DNA from: CAZAQS01 sp964486825
Lineage (GTDB): Bacteria > Chloroflexota > Anaerolineae > Anaerolineales > UBA4823
Assembly (NCBI GenBank): GCA_964486825.1
Contig: CAZAQS010000039.1
Coordinates: 1-25,936, forward strand
DNA length: 25,936 nt
Direction of reading: 5' to 3'
Notes under the pieces: generated by a model
What the model was told of the DNA's origin: nothing
What the model saw: only the letters and a program-made list of their open reading frames with translations
The model's database searches: none
In this document: piece by piece, positions 1 through 8,219 of the stretch
How the letters are laid out: every line of letters begins with the position of its first letter
How positions within the stretch are numbered: position 1 is the first letter of the stretch
Translations under genes and position numbers: made by a program

Positions 1-287
1 GAAATGAAGTTATCGTTCAGGTTGTACGGTGAGTTCGGGTACTTATCAAAAAAAACGCTGTACATTGCCGTAAACTTTGAAGTATCTTTGTAGCGTTCAT
101 TTGTTTCACCTGCTTTGTAGCGTTCTAAGAAATATTCACTCATTTCAAATTTCATCAGGTACTCTTCAAAATAATCACCCGGGTAAAACTGCAAAGCTTC
201 TTTGTATTTTTTGTCCCTTACAAGGGCAAGTACCTTTTCATCCCTTTCAGAAAGTTCAGATATTTCAAATTCAATAGCATTCTCAGG
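1..287 (-). CDS. Partial AT-rich reading frame, unrecognised (runs off left edge)
   Basis: On the reverse strand the frame with codons ending at base 3 is open from about base 323 down to the window edge. It reads as a plausible charged helical protein (for example FEEYLMKFEMSEYFLERYKA, then FFDKYPNSPYNLNDNF) with a TPR-like feel and AT-ending codons. No ATG or GTG start with a ribosome-binding site is visible; a TTG at 321-323 is the only upstream candidate, and it lies where composition changes into the riboswitch. The low GC and A/T-rich third positions are unlike every other gene here. It may be the C-terminal part of a foreign gene, or sequence joined by mistake at the contig end. I do not recognise the family. 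Confidence 0.4.
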
Positions 288-326
288 TGCCTTACCCCCG
301 GATGGGAAGGCTAAGTAACTCAAAAT

Positions 327-470
327 AAAACGAGAACTGCTAAGGCGAAGCCGGTGTAAGTCCGGCGCTGTCCCGCAACTGTAAGGTCGGCAAGCAGTAA
401 TAAGACCGATTTTTGGCCACCAAGAAACTGCTTACTGACCAAGCCAGGTCGCCCACCCTGCTCGTGTTTT
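327..470 (+). promoter_or_regulatory. Cobalamin (B12) riboswitch aptamer
   Basis: The core at 341-385 follows the conserved cobalamin aptamer: a GGCGAAGCCGGTG stretch, then GTCCGGCGC, then GTCCCGCAACTGTAA. The 3' conserved box (AAGCCAGGTCGCCCACCCTG) lies near 441-460. A closing P1 helix can form between AAAACGAG (327-334) and CTCG..TTTT (461-470). The genes immediately downstream are a B12-type ABC importer, the expected target of this riboswitch class. Boundaries are from eye alignment, not a covariance model. Confidence 0.9.
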
Positions 471-502
471 CCACAACCTCGCGGCAAGGAGGTGGGAACA
501 CG
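463..502 (+). promoter_or_regulatory. Alternative hairpin competing with riboswitch P1
   Basis: Bases 463-471 can pair with 494-502 (CGTGTT with AACACG, extended by G-T pairs), and 476-480 with 489-493 (ACCTC with GAGGT), around an 8-base loop. The 5' arm uses the same bases as the 3' half of the aptamer closing helix (461-470), so the two structures exclude each other. In addition, GGTGGGA (491-497) can pair with TCCCACC (524-530), which touches the base of the terminator stem. This is the geometry expected of an expression platform; which state is ON is inference. Confidence 0.5.
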
Positions 503-528
503 CAAATACCCACAAGAAGGACCTCCCA

Positions 529-559
529 CCCCTGTCACGGTGACAGGGGTTTTGTTTTT
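529..559 (+). terminator. Intrinsic terminator in the riboswitch leader
   Basis: A 9-bp perfect stem, CCCCTGTCA (529-537) with TGACAGGGG (541-549), has a 3-base loop and is followed directly by TTTTGTTTTT. It lies between the aptamer and the first gene, about 85 bases before the start codon, so control is probably by premature transcription termination when cobalamin is bound. Confidence 0.88.
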
Positions 560-645
560 CTCTCACTCATGCTGATATATTTAGAGTTGATAAGCGGAAA
601 AGCTGGCATCCAGCTCCCGCCCAACTCATTGGAGACTACATTCTA

Positions 646-1608
646 ATGAAGAACATGCCCATTAAATCCCTGCTCATCCTGTTTCTGTTCGCCAGCTTGC
701 TTCTCAACAGCTGCACTACCTCCCCGGCGGAACCGGTTGCCCAGCCTGCGCCGGCAGAACCTACGCTCCAGGCGAGTATTACCCTCACGGACGGACTGGG
801 GCGCTCATTAACTTTGGAAGGCCCTCCCCAGCGCATTGTCTCCCTGGCTCCATCCAATACTGAGATCCTGTTTGCTATCGGAGCGGGACAGCAAGTCGTG
901 GGTCGAGATGAGTTTTCTAATTACCCTGAAGATGCATTGGCGCTGCCCAGCGTGGGCGGGTCCTGGGGGAATTACAACACCGAAGCAATCGTAGAGCTGA
1001 ACCCCGACCTTGTCCTGGCAGCAGAGATCAACCCGCCAGAGCTGGTAGAAAGCCTGGAGAAGCTCGGCTTGACGGTCTACCTGCTCCCAAATCCCACTGA
1101 TATCGATGGGATTTACCAGATCATGGAAACTGCAGCCCTGCTTACCTGGCGCCAAGAGGAAACAACCATACTGGTCCAGTCTCTAAAAGAGAGGGTAGAG
1201 GCGGTCACCAACCAGACATCAGGATTAACCGATAGACCAGCGGTCTTTTACGAGCTGGACAGCACCGAGCCGAACGCACCCTATACTGCCGGAGCAGGCA
1301 CTTTTGTGGAGCTTCTCATCGAGATGGCGGGTGGGACAAATATCGGCAGCGCCATGGATAGCCCATGGGCGCAGATCAGCCTCGAACAGCTGGTGGTTTT
1401 AGATCCCGATATCATCCTGTTAGGTGACTCCGCTTACGGCGTAACACCGGAATCGGTTGGAGCCCGCGCCGGGTGGGAATCGATCTCTGCAGTAGCCAAC
1501 GCTCGTGTATATCCATTCGATGATGATCTAGCCAGTCGCCCCGGCCCACGCATGGTAGATGGCCTGGAAGCAATGGCCAGGCTGATCCAGCCGGAGGTCT
1601 TCAAATAA
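646..1608 (+). CDS. btuF: Cobalamin ABC transporter substrate-binding lipoprotein (BtuF-like)
   Basis: This is the extracytoplasmic binding component of a vitamin B12 ABC importer, 320 aa. A lipoprotein signal is clear: KxxxxxK charges, a hydrophobic stretch to about residue 20, and a lipobox LLNSC with the modified Cys at 23. A Pro/Ala-rich linker follows, then a periplasmic-binding fold of the helical-backbone type (PF01497): DGLGR, then QRIVSLAPSNTEILFAIGAG near 62-81, GNYNTEAIVELNPDLVLA near 107-125, and LDPDIILLGD near 252-261. The family also covers Fe-siderophore and heme binders; B12 is assigned because of the cobalamin riboswitch upstream. It is the first gene of an operon with the permease, ATPase and kinase. 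A GGAG at about 630-633 may serve the ATG. Confidence 0.88.
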   Translation: MKNMPIKSLLILFLFASLLLNSCTTSPAEPVAQPAPAEPTLQASITLTDGLGRSLTLEGPPQRIVSLAPSNTEILFAIGAGQQVVGRDEFSNYPEDALALPSVGGSWGNYNTEAIVELNPDLVLAAEINPPELVESLEKLGLTVYLLPNPTDIDGIYQIMETAALLTWRQEETTILVQSLKERVEAVTNQTSGLTDRPAVFYELDSTEPNAPYTAGAGTFVELLIEMAGGTNIGSAMDSPWAQISLEQLVVLDPDIILLGDSAYGVTPESVGARAGWESISAVANARVYPFDDDLASRPGPRMVDGLEAMARLIQPEVFK

Positions 1609-1709
1609 ACCGGGTAAAGGGCAGGAGCCTGGAGCAGGCCGGACAGCTCCCGACCCCATCTACCTCTCCGGCAAAAAAAGGGGCCGCCATCCTGAAGCGA
1701 CCCTACCTG

Positions 1710-2714
1710 GTGAACAGCGCTCTATTGGGCCTGGCTTTATTGCTCAGCATAGCCGTAGGCTCTGTATTCATCCCGCCCACGGCGCTGGCTGGTTTGCTCT
1801 TCGAAAGGCTGCCGGGAATTCGTATGGCGGGTGAGTGGCCAGAAGCTTTTTCGGTCATCCTGTTCCGCATCCGCCTGCCGCACACTGCCCTGGTCACCAT
1901 CACCGGTGCGGCCCTGGCGGGTAGCGGAGCGGCCTACCAGGGCTTGTTCCGTAACCCTCTGGCGGACCCGTATCTGATCGGAGTAGCTTCTGGAGCAGGC
2001 CTGGGGGCAGTCCTGGCCATGGCCTCCCCTCTTTCAGCCCGCTGGCTGGGATTGTTCACGGTACCCGCGGCAGCATTCCTGGGTGCACTCATGACGGTCG
2101 GGATCGTATACAGCCTGGCCCGCACGGCTGGGCAGGTTCCGACCACAACACTTATCCTGGCCGGCGTGGCGGTGGGCTCTTTCGCATCCGCGTTGACCTC
2201 TTTCTTGATGCTGCGCTCCCAAGGTGAGCTTCGCAGGTCCCTGGCATGGCTATTGGGCGGCTTTTCGATCGGTGGATGGGAGCCTGTCCTGGCTGCCCTA
2301 CCCTATATCCTCCTGGGCCTGCTGGTGCTCGTCTTCTCTGGTCACGCGTTGAATGTAATGCAGTTCGGCGATGACCAGGCCTCACAACTTGGCCTATCTG
2401 TCGATAGGACCAGGCTAATCTTGATCGCGGCCGCCTCCCTGGCTACCGCGGCAGCCGTGTCCTTCTCTGGCATCATCGGTTTTATTGGGCTGATCGTGCC
2501 TCACCTGGTAAGGCTTCTGTGGGGTCCAGATTATCGCCGTTTGATCCCGCTGTCGATCCTGGGCGGGGCTACGGCCTTGTTGTTGGCGGACCTGCTGGCG
2601 CGCATAGTTATGGCGCCAGAAGAGCTCCCTGTAGGCGTTCTGACTGCCTTGGCTGGTGCTCCATTCTTCCTATGGGTTTTACGCCGCAGCCGGGGGGCAC
2701 AATTGGGGTACTAA
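1710..2714 (+). CDS. btuC: Cobalamin ABC transporter permease (BtuC-like, FecCD family)
   Basis: This is the membrane permease of the B12 importer, 334 aa from a GTG start, with about nine or ten hydrophobic segments. FecCD hallmarks are present: YQGLFRNPLADPYLIGVASGAG-type text near residues 72-92, LGGFSIGGWEPV near 180-192, LGLSVDRTR near 226-234, then SGIIGFIGLIVPHLVRLLWG near 252-271 and ELPVGVLTALAGAPFFLWVLRR at the C-terminus. The N-terminal boundary is uncertain. The frame is open upstream to about 1527 without ATG, GTG or TTG; a CTG at 1692 (or ATC at 1689), preceded by AAGGGG, would add a KRPYLV segment that fits the family. It follows btuF after about 100 bases and is followed after one base by the ATPase gene. 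Confidence 0.88.
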   Translation: MNSALLGLALLLSIAVGSVFIPPTALAGLLFERLPGIRMAGEWPEAFSVILFRIRLPHTALVTITGAALAGSGAAYQGLFRNPLADPYLIGVASGAGLGAVLAMASPLSARWLGLFTVPAAAFLGALMTVGIVYSLARTAGQVPTTTLILAGVAVGSFASALTSFLMLRSQGELRRSLAWLLGGFSIGGWEPVLAALPYILLGLLVLVFSGHALNVMQFGDDQASQLGLSVDRTRLILIAAASLATAAAVSFSGIIGFIGLIVPHLVRLLWGPDYRRLIPLSILGGATALLLADLLARIVMAPEELPVGVLTALAGAPFFLWVLRRSRGAQLGY

Positions 2715-2715
2715 A

Positions 2716-3501
2716 ATGCTAGATATACGCTCACTTTACGCAAGCTATAACGGCAAGGATGTTCTAAAAGATATCAACTTGCAAGTGCGACCCGGCGAAG
2801 TCCTGGCTTTAATTGGACCAAACGGGGCCGGCAAAACCACCCTGATCCGGGCAGCCAGCGGTGTGCTACGCCCCAGGGCTGGAACGGTATATGCCGCTGG
2901 AGGTGATATTTACAAGCTGCCTCCAAACCTGCGCGCCAGCCGCCTGGCGGTTGTACCCCAGGCGCGCTTGCTCCCCCCTAGCTTTACCGTATATGAAACC
3001 GTGCTGCTCGGCCGCACCCCTCACCTGGGATGGTTGGGAAAGACCAACCTGCACGACCGCGAGCGGGTGAGCTGGGCGCTAGAAAAGACCCGTACCACAG
3101 AGCTAGCGGAGCGACTGATCGGGGAGCTTTCCGGAGGAGAACAGCAGCGTGTCCTATTGGCGCGCGCCCTGGCCCAAGACACACCTGTCCTGCTCCTGGA
3201 TGAGCCAACCGCGCACCTGGACCTGCGGCACCAGTCAGGTCTGTTGAACCTGGTTAAAGAGCTGGCTCTCGAGCAGAGGCTGGCGGTACTCATGGCGCTG
3301 CACGACCTAAACCTGGTTGCCCTGTATTCAGATCGTGTTGCGCTCCTGGTGGATGGAACTATAAGAATCAGCGGCTCTCCTGTAGAAGTGCTTACACCTG
3401 CTCAATTGACAGAGAGCTACCATGTGCCTTTGAGCGTCACGGTGCACCCTGAATATGGCACGCCCCTGATCCTACCGGATGGGCGCAACCCGCGGACTTA
3501 A
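2716..3501 (+). CDS. btuD: Cobalamin ABC transporter ATPase (BtuD-like)
   Basis: This is the nucleotide-binding subunit, 261 aa, that powers the BtuC-like permease. All ABC motifs are intact: Walker A GPNGAGKTT (34-42), Q-loop VPQ (80-82), signature LSGGEQQR (138-145), Walker B VLLLDEPTAHLD (158-169) and the switch His in ALHDLN (about 196). Start choice: the ATG at 2716 sits one base after the permease stop, with GGGGT as a possible ribosome site, and begins the usual MLDIRSLYASY N-terminus. An upstream ATG at 2656 would overlap the permease by about 60 bases and add non-family residues. Related FepC/HmuV-type ATPases look similar; the substrate is taken from the riboswitch. Confidence 0.9.
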   Translation: MLDIRSLYASYNGKDVLKDINLQVRPGEVLALIGPNGAGKTTLIRAASGVLRPRAGTVYAAGGDIYKLPPNLRASRLAVVPQARLLPPSFTVYETVLLGRTPHLGWLGKTNLHDRERVSWALEKTRTTELAERLIGELSGGEQQRVLLARALAQDTPVLLLDEPTAHLDLRHQSGLLNLVKELALEQRLAVLMALHDLNLVALYSDRVALLVDGTIRISGSPVEVLTPAQLTESYHVPLSVTVHPEYGTPLILPDGRNPRT

Positions 3502-4420
3502 GGCTTTGTCAAGGTTGGTTCCGGTTGGTCTAAGAAAAACGATCCTCGACCTGTACGGGACGCAGGGAGCCGCCTGGTTGGAGCGGTTACCGGGCCTGTT
3601 GGAGCAATGTGAGAAGCGCTGGTCGCTGAAACTCGAACCACCATTTCAAGATCTCACTTATAACTATGTTGCGCCTGCAAGGGGCCCAGGTGGCGCCAGG
3701 TGGGTAATCAAAGCCGGGTATCCAAGTCCGGAGCTATCGGCAGAGGTGGACGCGCTGCGGCGATTCGATGGTCAGGGGGCAGTTCAATTGATCGAGGCGG
3801 ATATTGACCAGGGCCTCTTTCTGTTGGAGGAGCTCATTCCCGGGACGCCACTTGTTGAACTGGCAGAGGATAGAAAAGCTACCTCAATTGCAGCCGAGCT
3901 GATGCGCCAAATTTGGCGGCCCGTACCTGACAAGCATAAATTTCGTACGCTAGCGGATTGGTTTAATGGGTTGGTAAGGTTACGTTCGCATTTCCATGGC
4001 GGTTTTGGTCCTTTCCCTAAAGAGCTGGTCGAGAGGGCAGAAGTCCTGTCCAGCGAGCTCCTGGCATCCATGCAACCGGTTATGCTCCTGCATGGTGACC
4101 TGCACCATACCAATATCCTGGCAGCCCAACGCCAACCCTGGTTGGCGATCGATCCGAAAGGCGTGTTGGGAGAGCCTGCTTATGAAATCAGTGCATTCAT
4201 GTACAACCCCATTCCACAGCTACTGCATTCCCCCAACCCACGAGCTATCCTACAGCGCCGAGCCAACCAGTTTACGAATGAGTTGATGTTAGATCGTTAC
4301 CGGTTGTGCGGATGGGCCTTTGCGCAAGCTGTCCTGAGTGCCTGGTGGGCTTATGAAGACCACGGGCGCGGGTGGGAGTATTTCATCGCCTGCGCCGAAG
4401 TACTCAAACATATAGCCTGA
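3479..4420 (+). CDS. APH(6)/hydroxyurea-type small-molecule kinase
   Basis: This 313-aa kinase-fold protein resembles the aminoglycoside/hydroxyurea phosphotransferase family (APH_6_hur, PF04655), whose known members phosphorylate streptomycin or hydroxyurea. Visible motifs are WVIKAG with the probable ATP-binding Lys78, a glutamate in LSAEVDALR (about 89), LLEELIPGTPL (115-125), the catalytic loop HGDLHHTN (205-212) and the metal-binding IDPKG (224-228) followed by GEPAYEISAF. It is the last gene of the B12 operon. The ATG at 3479 overlaps btuD by 23 bases and has a poor ribosome site; a TTG at 3506, preceded by TAAGG, would start just after the btuD stop and is a reasonable alternative. True substrate unknown; a role linked to B12 salvage is only suggested by position. 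Confidence 0.8.
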   Translation: MGATRGLKALSRLVPVGLRKTILDLYGTQGAAWLERLPGLLEQCEKRWSLKLEPPFQDLTYNYVAPARGPGGARWVIKAGYPSPELSAEVDALRRFDGQGAVQLIEADIDQGLFLLEELIPGTPLVELAEDRKATSIAAELMRQIWRPVPDKHKFRTLADWFNGLVRLRSHFHGGFGPFPKELVERAEVLSSELLASMQPVMLLHGDLHHTNILAAQRQPWLAIDPKGVLGEPAYEISAFMYNPIPQLLHSPNPRAILQRRANQFTNELMLDRYRLCGWAFAQAVLSAWWAYEDHGRGWEYFIACAEVLKHIA

Positions 4421-4450
4421 ATCTATCTACGCAGGAATATTCTAGGATTT

Positions 4451-4488
4451 GAACAAAACCGCCGCCCCACTCTCTCAGGGCGGCGGTT
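4451..4488 (-). terminator. Intrinsic terminator for the fhs transcript
   Basis: An 11-bp perfect stem, AACCGCCGCCC (4457-4467) with GGGCGGCGGTT (4478-4488), sits between two convergent genes. Read on the reverse strand it is followed by TTTTGTTC, so it should end the fhs transcript. On the forward strand the tail is only TTCTGATTAT, so it may also weakly end the kinase transcript. Confidence 0.8.
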
Positions 4489-4524
4489 CTGATTATCTAA
4501 AAGTAGGGGCAAACACAGACGATT

Positions 4525-6450
4525 TTAGAAGAGTCCCAGGACGCGCTCGCTTTCCAGGTCCAGGTCCACGTCGTAGAAAACGGGCCGGGTCGGTAAGCCG
4601 GGCATGGTGCGCATTGTACCCAGAAGCGGATACAGGAAACCAGCGCCAACCGAAGCACGGATATCCCGGATAGGAACATTGTATCCCTTCGGTACGCCCT
4701 TGAGGCTCGGATCATGGCTCAGGCTCAGGTGTGTCTTAGCCATATTGAGCGGCAGATTAGCGAAACCGAGACGTGTATACAGCTCGATCTTGGCCTCAGC
4801 CTCGGGCAGGTATTCGACTCCATCAGCCCCATAGATCTCCTTGCAGATGATCTCGATCTTTTCCTTGATAGAGGATTCCAGAGGATATAGGAATTTGAAG
4901 TTACTGGGTTTTTCCGCCGCGGCTATGACGGCCTCGGCCAGCTTGACGGCGCCATCGCCGCCATTCGTCCAATGGGTGCTGACCACGGCATCTTCAGCGC
5001 CAGCTTCGATGGCTGCTTCACGTACCAGCTCGACCTCAGCCTGTGTGTCATCCTTGAAGGAGTTGACTGCTACAACCACCGGCACGCCGTAGCGCAGGGC
5101 ATTTTTGATATGATGCTTCATGTTGCCCAAACCGGCCTGCAACAGTTCCAGGTTCTCTTCCGTATATTCTGGAGCCAGCGGCTTGCCGGCTACGACCTTG
5201 GGGCCGCCGCCGTGCATCTTCAGGGCGCGTACGGTAGCAACCAGGACGACAACATTGGGAACCAGGCCTGAGTAGCGGCACTTGACACCAAAGAATTTCT
5301 CCATGCCGATATCCGCGCCGAAACCAGACTCGGTCACTACGTAATCAGCTAACTTGAGTGCGATCTTATCGGCAATGATGGAGCTTTGCCCATGAGCGAT
5401 ATTCGCAAAAGGCCCGGCGTGAACGAAGACCGGCGTGCCTTCCAGGGTCTGCATCAGGGTGGGCTTGATGGCATCTTTCATCAGAACGGTCATCGCGCCA
5501 GCCACACCCAGGTCTTCAGCGGTCACAGCCTGACCTGCTTTATTGGTGCCAATGACGATGCGACCCATGCGCTCACGCATATCTGCCAGGTCGGTGGTAA
5601 GCGCCAGGATGGCCATGATCTCGCTGGCGACGGTGATATCGAAGCCAGTCTTGCGAGTCATTCCTTTTTCTTCTGGTCCCTGGCCGATAGTGATCTCGCG
5701 CAGGAAGCGGTCATTGGTATCTACCACTCGGCGCCAGGTGATGGAATCTGGATCGATATCCAGGCGGGCGAAACGTGAGCGTTCTTCTTCCGTTAGCTCG
5801 TTTGGATCGGTCTTATGGATACCTAGCTTCTCTAACCTTCGCAGCATGGAGGGTGAAAAACTGCGCTTGCCTTGCTTATCAGGCGGGCAAAGAGCGTTGA
5901 ACAGCTTTTCGTCCGATTGGCTGGCTTCATGGAACATGCGGGCGTCGATAGCCGCTGCCAGGAGGTTATTGGCTGCGGTGATGGCATGGATATCGCCGGT
6001 CAGGTGCAGGTTGAAGTCTTCCATCGGGATGACCTGGCTGTAGCCGCCGCCGGCCGCCCCGCCTTTGATCCCGAAGGTCGGGCCCTGGCTGGGTTGGCGA
6101 ATGCACGTAAATACACGCTTACCAAGGCAGGCACCCAAAGCCTGGCTGAGGCCTACCATGGTGGTGCTTTTGCCCTCACCCAGTGGAGTGGGCGTAATTG
6201 CGGTCACATCGATGTACTTCCCATCCGGGACATCTTTAAGCCGGTCGAGAACACTCAAGCGTACTTTGGCTTTATATTCACCGTGGTACTCAAGCTCCTC
6301 CGGTAGCAAACCAACTTCCTCTGCCACAATATTGATCTTCTTGAGATCGACTGATTGGGCGATATCGATATCTGAGGGTACGGGGGATTTCCGGTCTACC
6401 TTGGTTGGTGTAAAGCGGCGGAGGCCAGGAAAATCTCGAATAGCGGTCAT
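4525..6450 (-). CDS. fhs: Formate-tetrahydrofolate ligase (10-formyl-THF synthetase)
   Basis: The enzyme joins formate to tetrahydrofolate using ATP, giving 10-formyl-THF for one-carbon metabolism; in acetogens it serves the methyl branch of the Wood-Ljungdahl pathway. The protein is 641 aa, against roughly 555-560 for common bacterial enzymes. The P-loop is TPLGEGKST (88-96), followed by RQPSQGPTFGIKGGAAGGGY, the family signature, and the C-terminus is intact (DIRASVGAGFLYPLLGTM, ending GLF). From memory the sequence is closer to the synthetase domain of animal MTHFD1 than to clostridial enzymes (for example EGTPVFVHAGPFANIAHG and FGADIGMEKFF). The ATG at 6450 is chosen over one at 6501 because AAAGGAAAGGGA lies just upstream and the extra residues are not family-like. 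It lies 67 bases downstream of elp3. Confidence 0.95.
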   Translation of the reverse strand: MTAIRDFPGLRRFTPTKVDRKSPVPSDIDIAQSVDLKKINIVAEEVGLLPEELEYHGEYKAKVRLSVLDRLKDVPDGKYIDVTAITPTPLGEGKSTTMVGLSQALGACLGKRVFTCIRQPSQGPTFGIKGGAAGGGYSQVIPMEDFNLHLTGDIHAITAANNLLAAAIDARMFHEASQSDEKLFNALCPPDKQGKRSFSPSMLRRLEKLGIHKTDPNELTEEERSRFARLDIDPDSITWRRVVDTNDRFLREITIGQGPEEKGMTRKTGFDITVASEIMAILALTTDLADMRERMGRIVIGTNKAGQAVTAEDLGVAGAMTVLMKDAIKPTLMQTLEGTPVFVHAGPFANIAHGQSSIIADKIALKLADYVVTESGFGADIGMEKFFGVKCRYSGLVPNVVVLVATVRALKMHGGGPKVVAGKPLAPEYTEENLELLQAGLGNMKHHIKNALRYGVPVVVAVNSFKDDTQAEVELVREAAIEAGAEDAVVSTHWTNGGDGAVKLAEAVIAAAEKPSNFKFLYPLESSIKEKIEIICKEIYGADGVEYLPEAEAKIELYTRLGFANLPLNMAKTHLSLSHDPSLKGVPKGYNVPIRDIRASVGAGFLYPLLGTMRTMPGLPTRPVFYDVDLDLESERVLGLF

Positions 6451-6517
6451 AGTTTTTAGTCCCTTTCCTTTAGCTAGAATTAAAGTACAGATGGCCGACA
6501 ATACCCATTGTTACAAA

Positions 6518-8187
6518 TTACACTACGGTGTGCAAGGGACTCATGTCCTGACTCTGAATGTCGAGTGTCACTTTTTCATCAATAAGACTTTTAACCAGGT
6601 AAAGCTCACCGCGCTCAAAACCACGCTTGATATAGTAACAGCGTGTTCCTACTGCCGCGATGACTGCCAATCTTTGGAAACCTTTTTGATGCGTTATCTG
6701 GCTGGCATATTCGATCAAGCGGGTTCCATAACCAGAATGCTGCGCCGCGCCATAGCTGGATTGGCCGACCTCCAGGGACTGCCCGTACACATGGACTTCT
6801 CGAATGATACCAGCGCCTTCCAGATCGGCCAATCCAGTATCAGGCGAGCCTTGAAGAGGAATAGCCAGGCGTAGAAAACCGGCCAATTGATCTTCTCCTG
6901 TCACCAGGGAGAGGAAATGCTCCTCCATGCCTCCAGCCGGGTAGACCAGGTGCTCTAAGTGAAGCTCTTCTTGTTCCACTTTACGAACTCTGATCTCACG
7001 GCAGCGAATACATTGGCAACGCTTCCCACGGCGCTCCAGCTCAGCCTGTACGTCCTGGCGCAAGCTGGTGCGCTTGTTTCCTTCGACAACGTGGGTGGAG
7101 GGGATGTCACGGATCACCCGGTTTACCCGGCAATAGCGCGGGATGGAGGGCTTGATATCCGCGATCAGCTCTACCAGCTCTTCAGTTGTATAGGGCCTGT
7201 ACTCTCCGCGCAGCCAGTAATCGTAAAGCTCTGCATTTTCCAGGAGTTGGTTGGGATAGATCTTGATCTCGTCGGGGCACAAATCGCTCCACAACCTCTC
7301 AAAGTCTTCCCGGTCGGAGGCAGGCGTTGCACCGAGCAGGTTCGGCATCCAATGTAGAACGATCTTGAAGCCGCTTGCCCGCAGCAAGGCAACTGCTCGC
7401 TGGGTTTCCTGCACCGTGTGCCCGCGCTTATTCAATTCCAGGATCCTGTCATCCATGGACTGCACGCCCATCTGAACCTTTGTCACCCCCAGGCGACGTA
7501 AGCGTTCAATTTCACGCCGGTTGACATGGTCCGGTCGGGTCTCAATGACCAGACCGACATTCCGATGGATGGNNNNNNNNNNGCGTTCTCATTGGCGGAA
7601 TGGGCTTCTTCCAAAGTAGCTACTTCGAATCCATTCATGGCATCGAAACAGCGCCTGACGAACCATTCCTGGTAATCGTTGCGGTAGGAGCTCCAGGTGC
7701 CCCCTAATATCAAAAGCTCGATTTTATCAGTAGGGTGACCGACGGCTTCTAAAGCCTGGATACGTGCGCTGGTCTGGTCGAAAGGGTCAAAATCGTGGTC
7801 CAGGGCGCGCCGAGCCCCGGGTTCATCTGGCAAATAGCTTTTCGGCATGCGCACATCGGTCGGGCAAAATATGCATTTCCCCGGGCATGGGTAGGGCTTG
7901 GTTAGGACCGTGACCGTGGTCACTCCAGAAAGCGTGCGCATTGGTTTCATGCGGATCCGCTCCAGCAACACCCGGTCTTCAGGCCATTCTCCACTTTCAG
8001 TGAGGGAGCGGTAGGCAGCAACCAGGACATGTTTGCCCAGGTAGCCGCCCTTTGCAAGCGGGTACCGCCGGAGGGCATCGAAAACCGGCACGCCCTTCTG
8101 CACATCTTCCAATACCTGCCTTGCTAATTCAAGCATTTCAGGGGTATAGCGCCTGGCTTGCCACCAGGCTTCTCTACGAGTGTCCAA
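6518..8187 (-). CDS. elp3: Elp3-type tRNA wobble-uridine enzyme (radical SAM + GNAT), split by assembly gap
   Basis: Elp3 uses a radical-SAM domain and acetyl-CoA to place a carboxymethyl group on C5 of tRNA U34. The N-terminal piece (8187-7583, TTG start) has an Elp3 N-terminus and the iron-sulfur motif CPGKCIFC (Cys101, 105, 108), then LILGGTWSSY. After the 10-N gap the reading continues in a different frame: HRNVGLVIETRPDHVNRREIERLR, KVQMGVQS, then the zinc-type CQCIRCREI. The C-terminal GNAT part has HSGYGTRL and VGTRCYYIKRGFE. Both halves are intact, so the apparent frame change comes from the arbitrary gap length and not from mutation. The gene is divergent from a Trm9-like methyltransferase, with 32 bases between starts. 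ATT is the only other upstream start; a TAG lies just before it. Confidence 0.93.
7573..7582. other. Assembly gap (10 Ns)
   Basis: Ten consecutive Ns fall inside elp3. Frame arithmetic across the gap requires the true number of missing bases to be 2 modulo 3, so 10 is a placeholder. Comparison with the family text (N-E-x-A-x-x-R-x-V-G-L) suggests only a few codons or fewer are missing. Confidence 0.95.
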
Positions 8188-8206
8188 AAATTCGCTCTTT
8201 CTAATC

Positions 8207-8212
8207 TATAAT
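8207..8212 (+). promoter_or_regulatory. Candidate -10 box (TATAAT) of the Trm9-like gene
   Basis: A perfect TATAAT ends 7 bases before the GTG start at 8220, in the 32-base space between divergent genes. Transcription starting 7-8 bases after it would begin at or next to the GTG, so the mRNA would be leaderless. No good -35 is seen. Confidence 0.45.
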
Positions 8213-8219
8213 AAACCTT

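Noticed and set aside
77..277. A 66-codon forward frame in the AT-rich left end
   Set aside because: Cys/His/Phe-rich text typical of antisense; the reverse frame over the same bases reads as a more plausible protein.
3479..4420. An acquired antibiotic-resistance gene
   Set aside because: Composition matches its neighbours, there are no mobile elements, and it is embedded in a metabolic operon; family resemblance alone does not show resistance.
6065..6874. A 269-codon forward frame spanning the fhs/elp3 junction
   Set aside because: Antisense to two well-recognised genes and shows no family features.
6518..8187. elp3 as a frameshifted pseudogene
   Set aside because: The only frame change coincides with the N gap and both flanking parts are intact, so an assembly artefact explains it.
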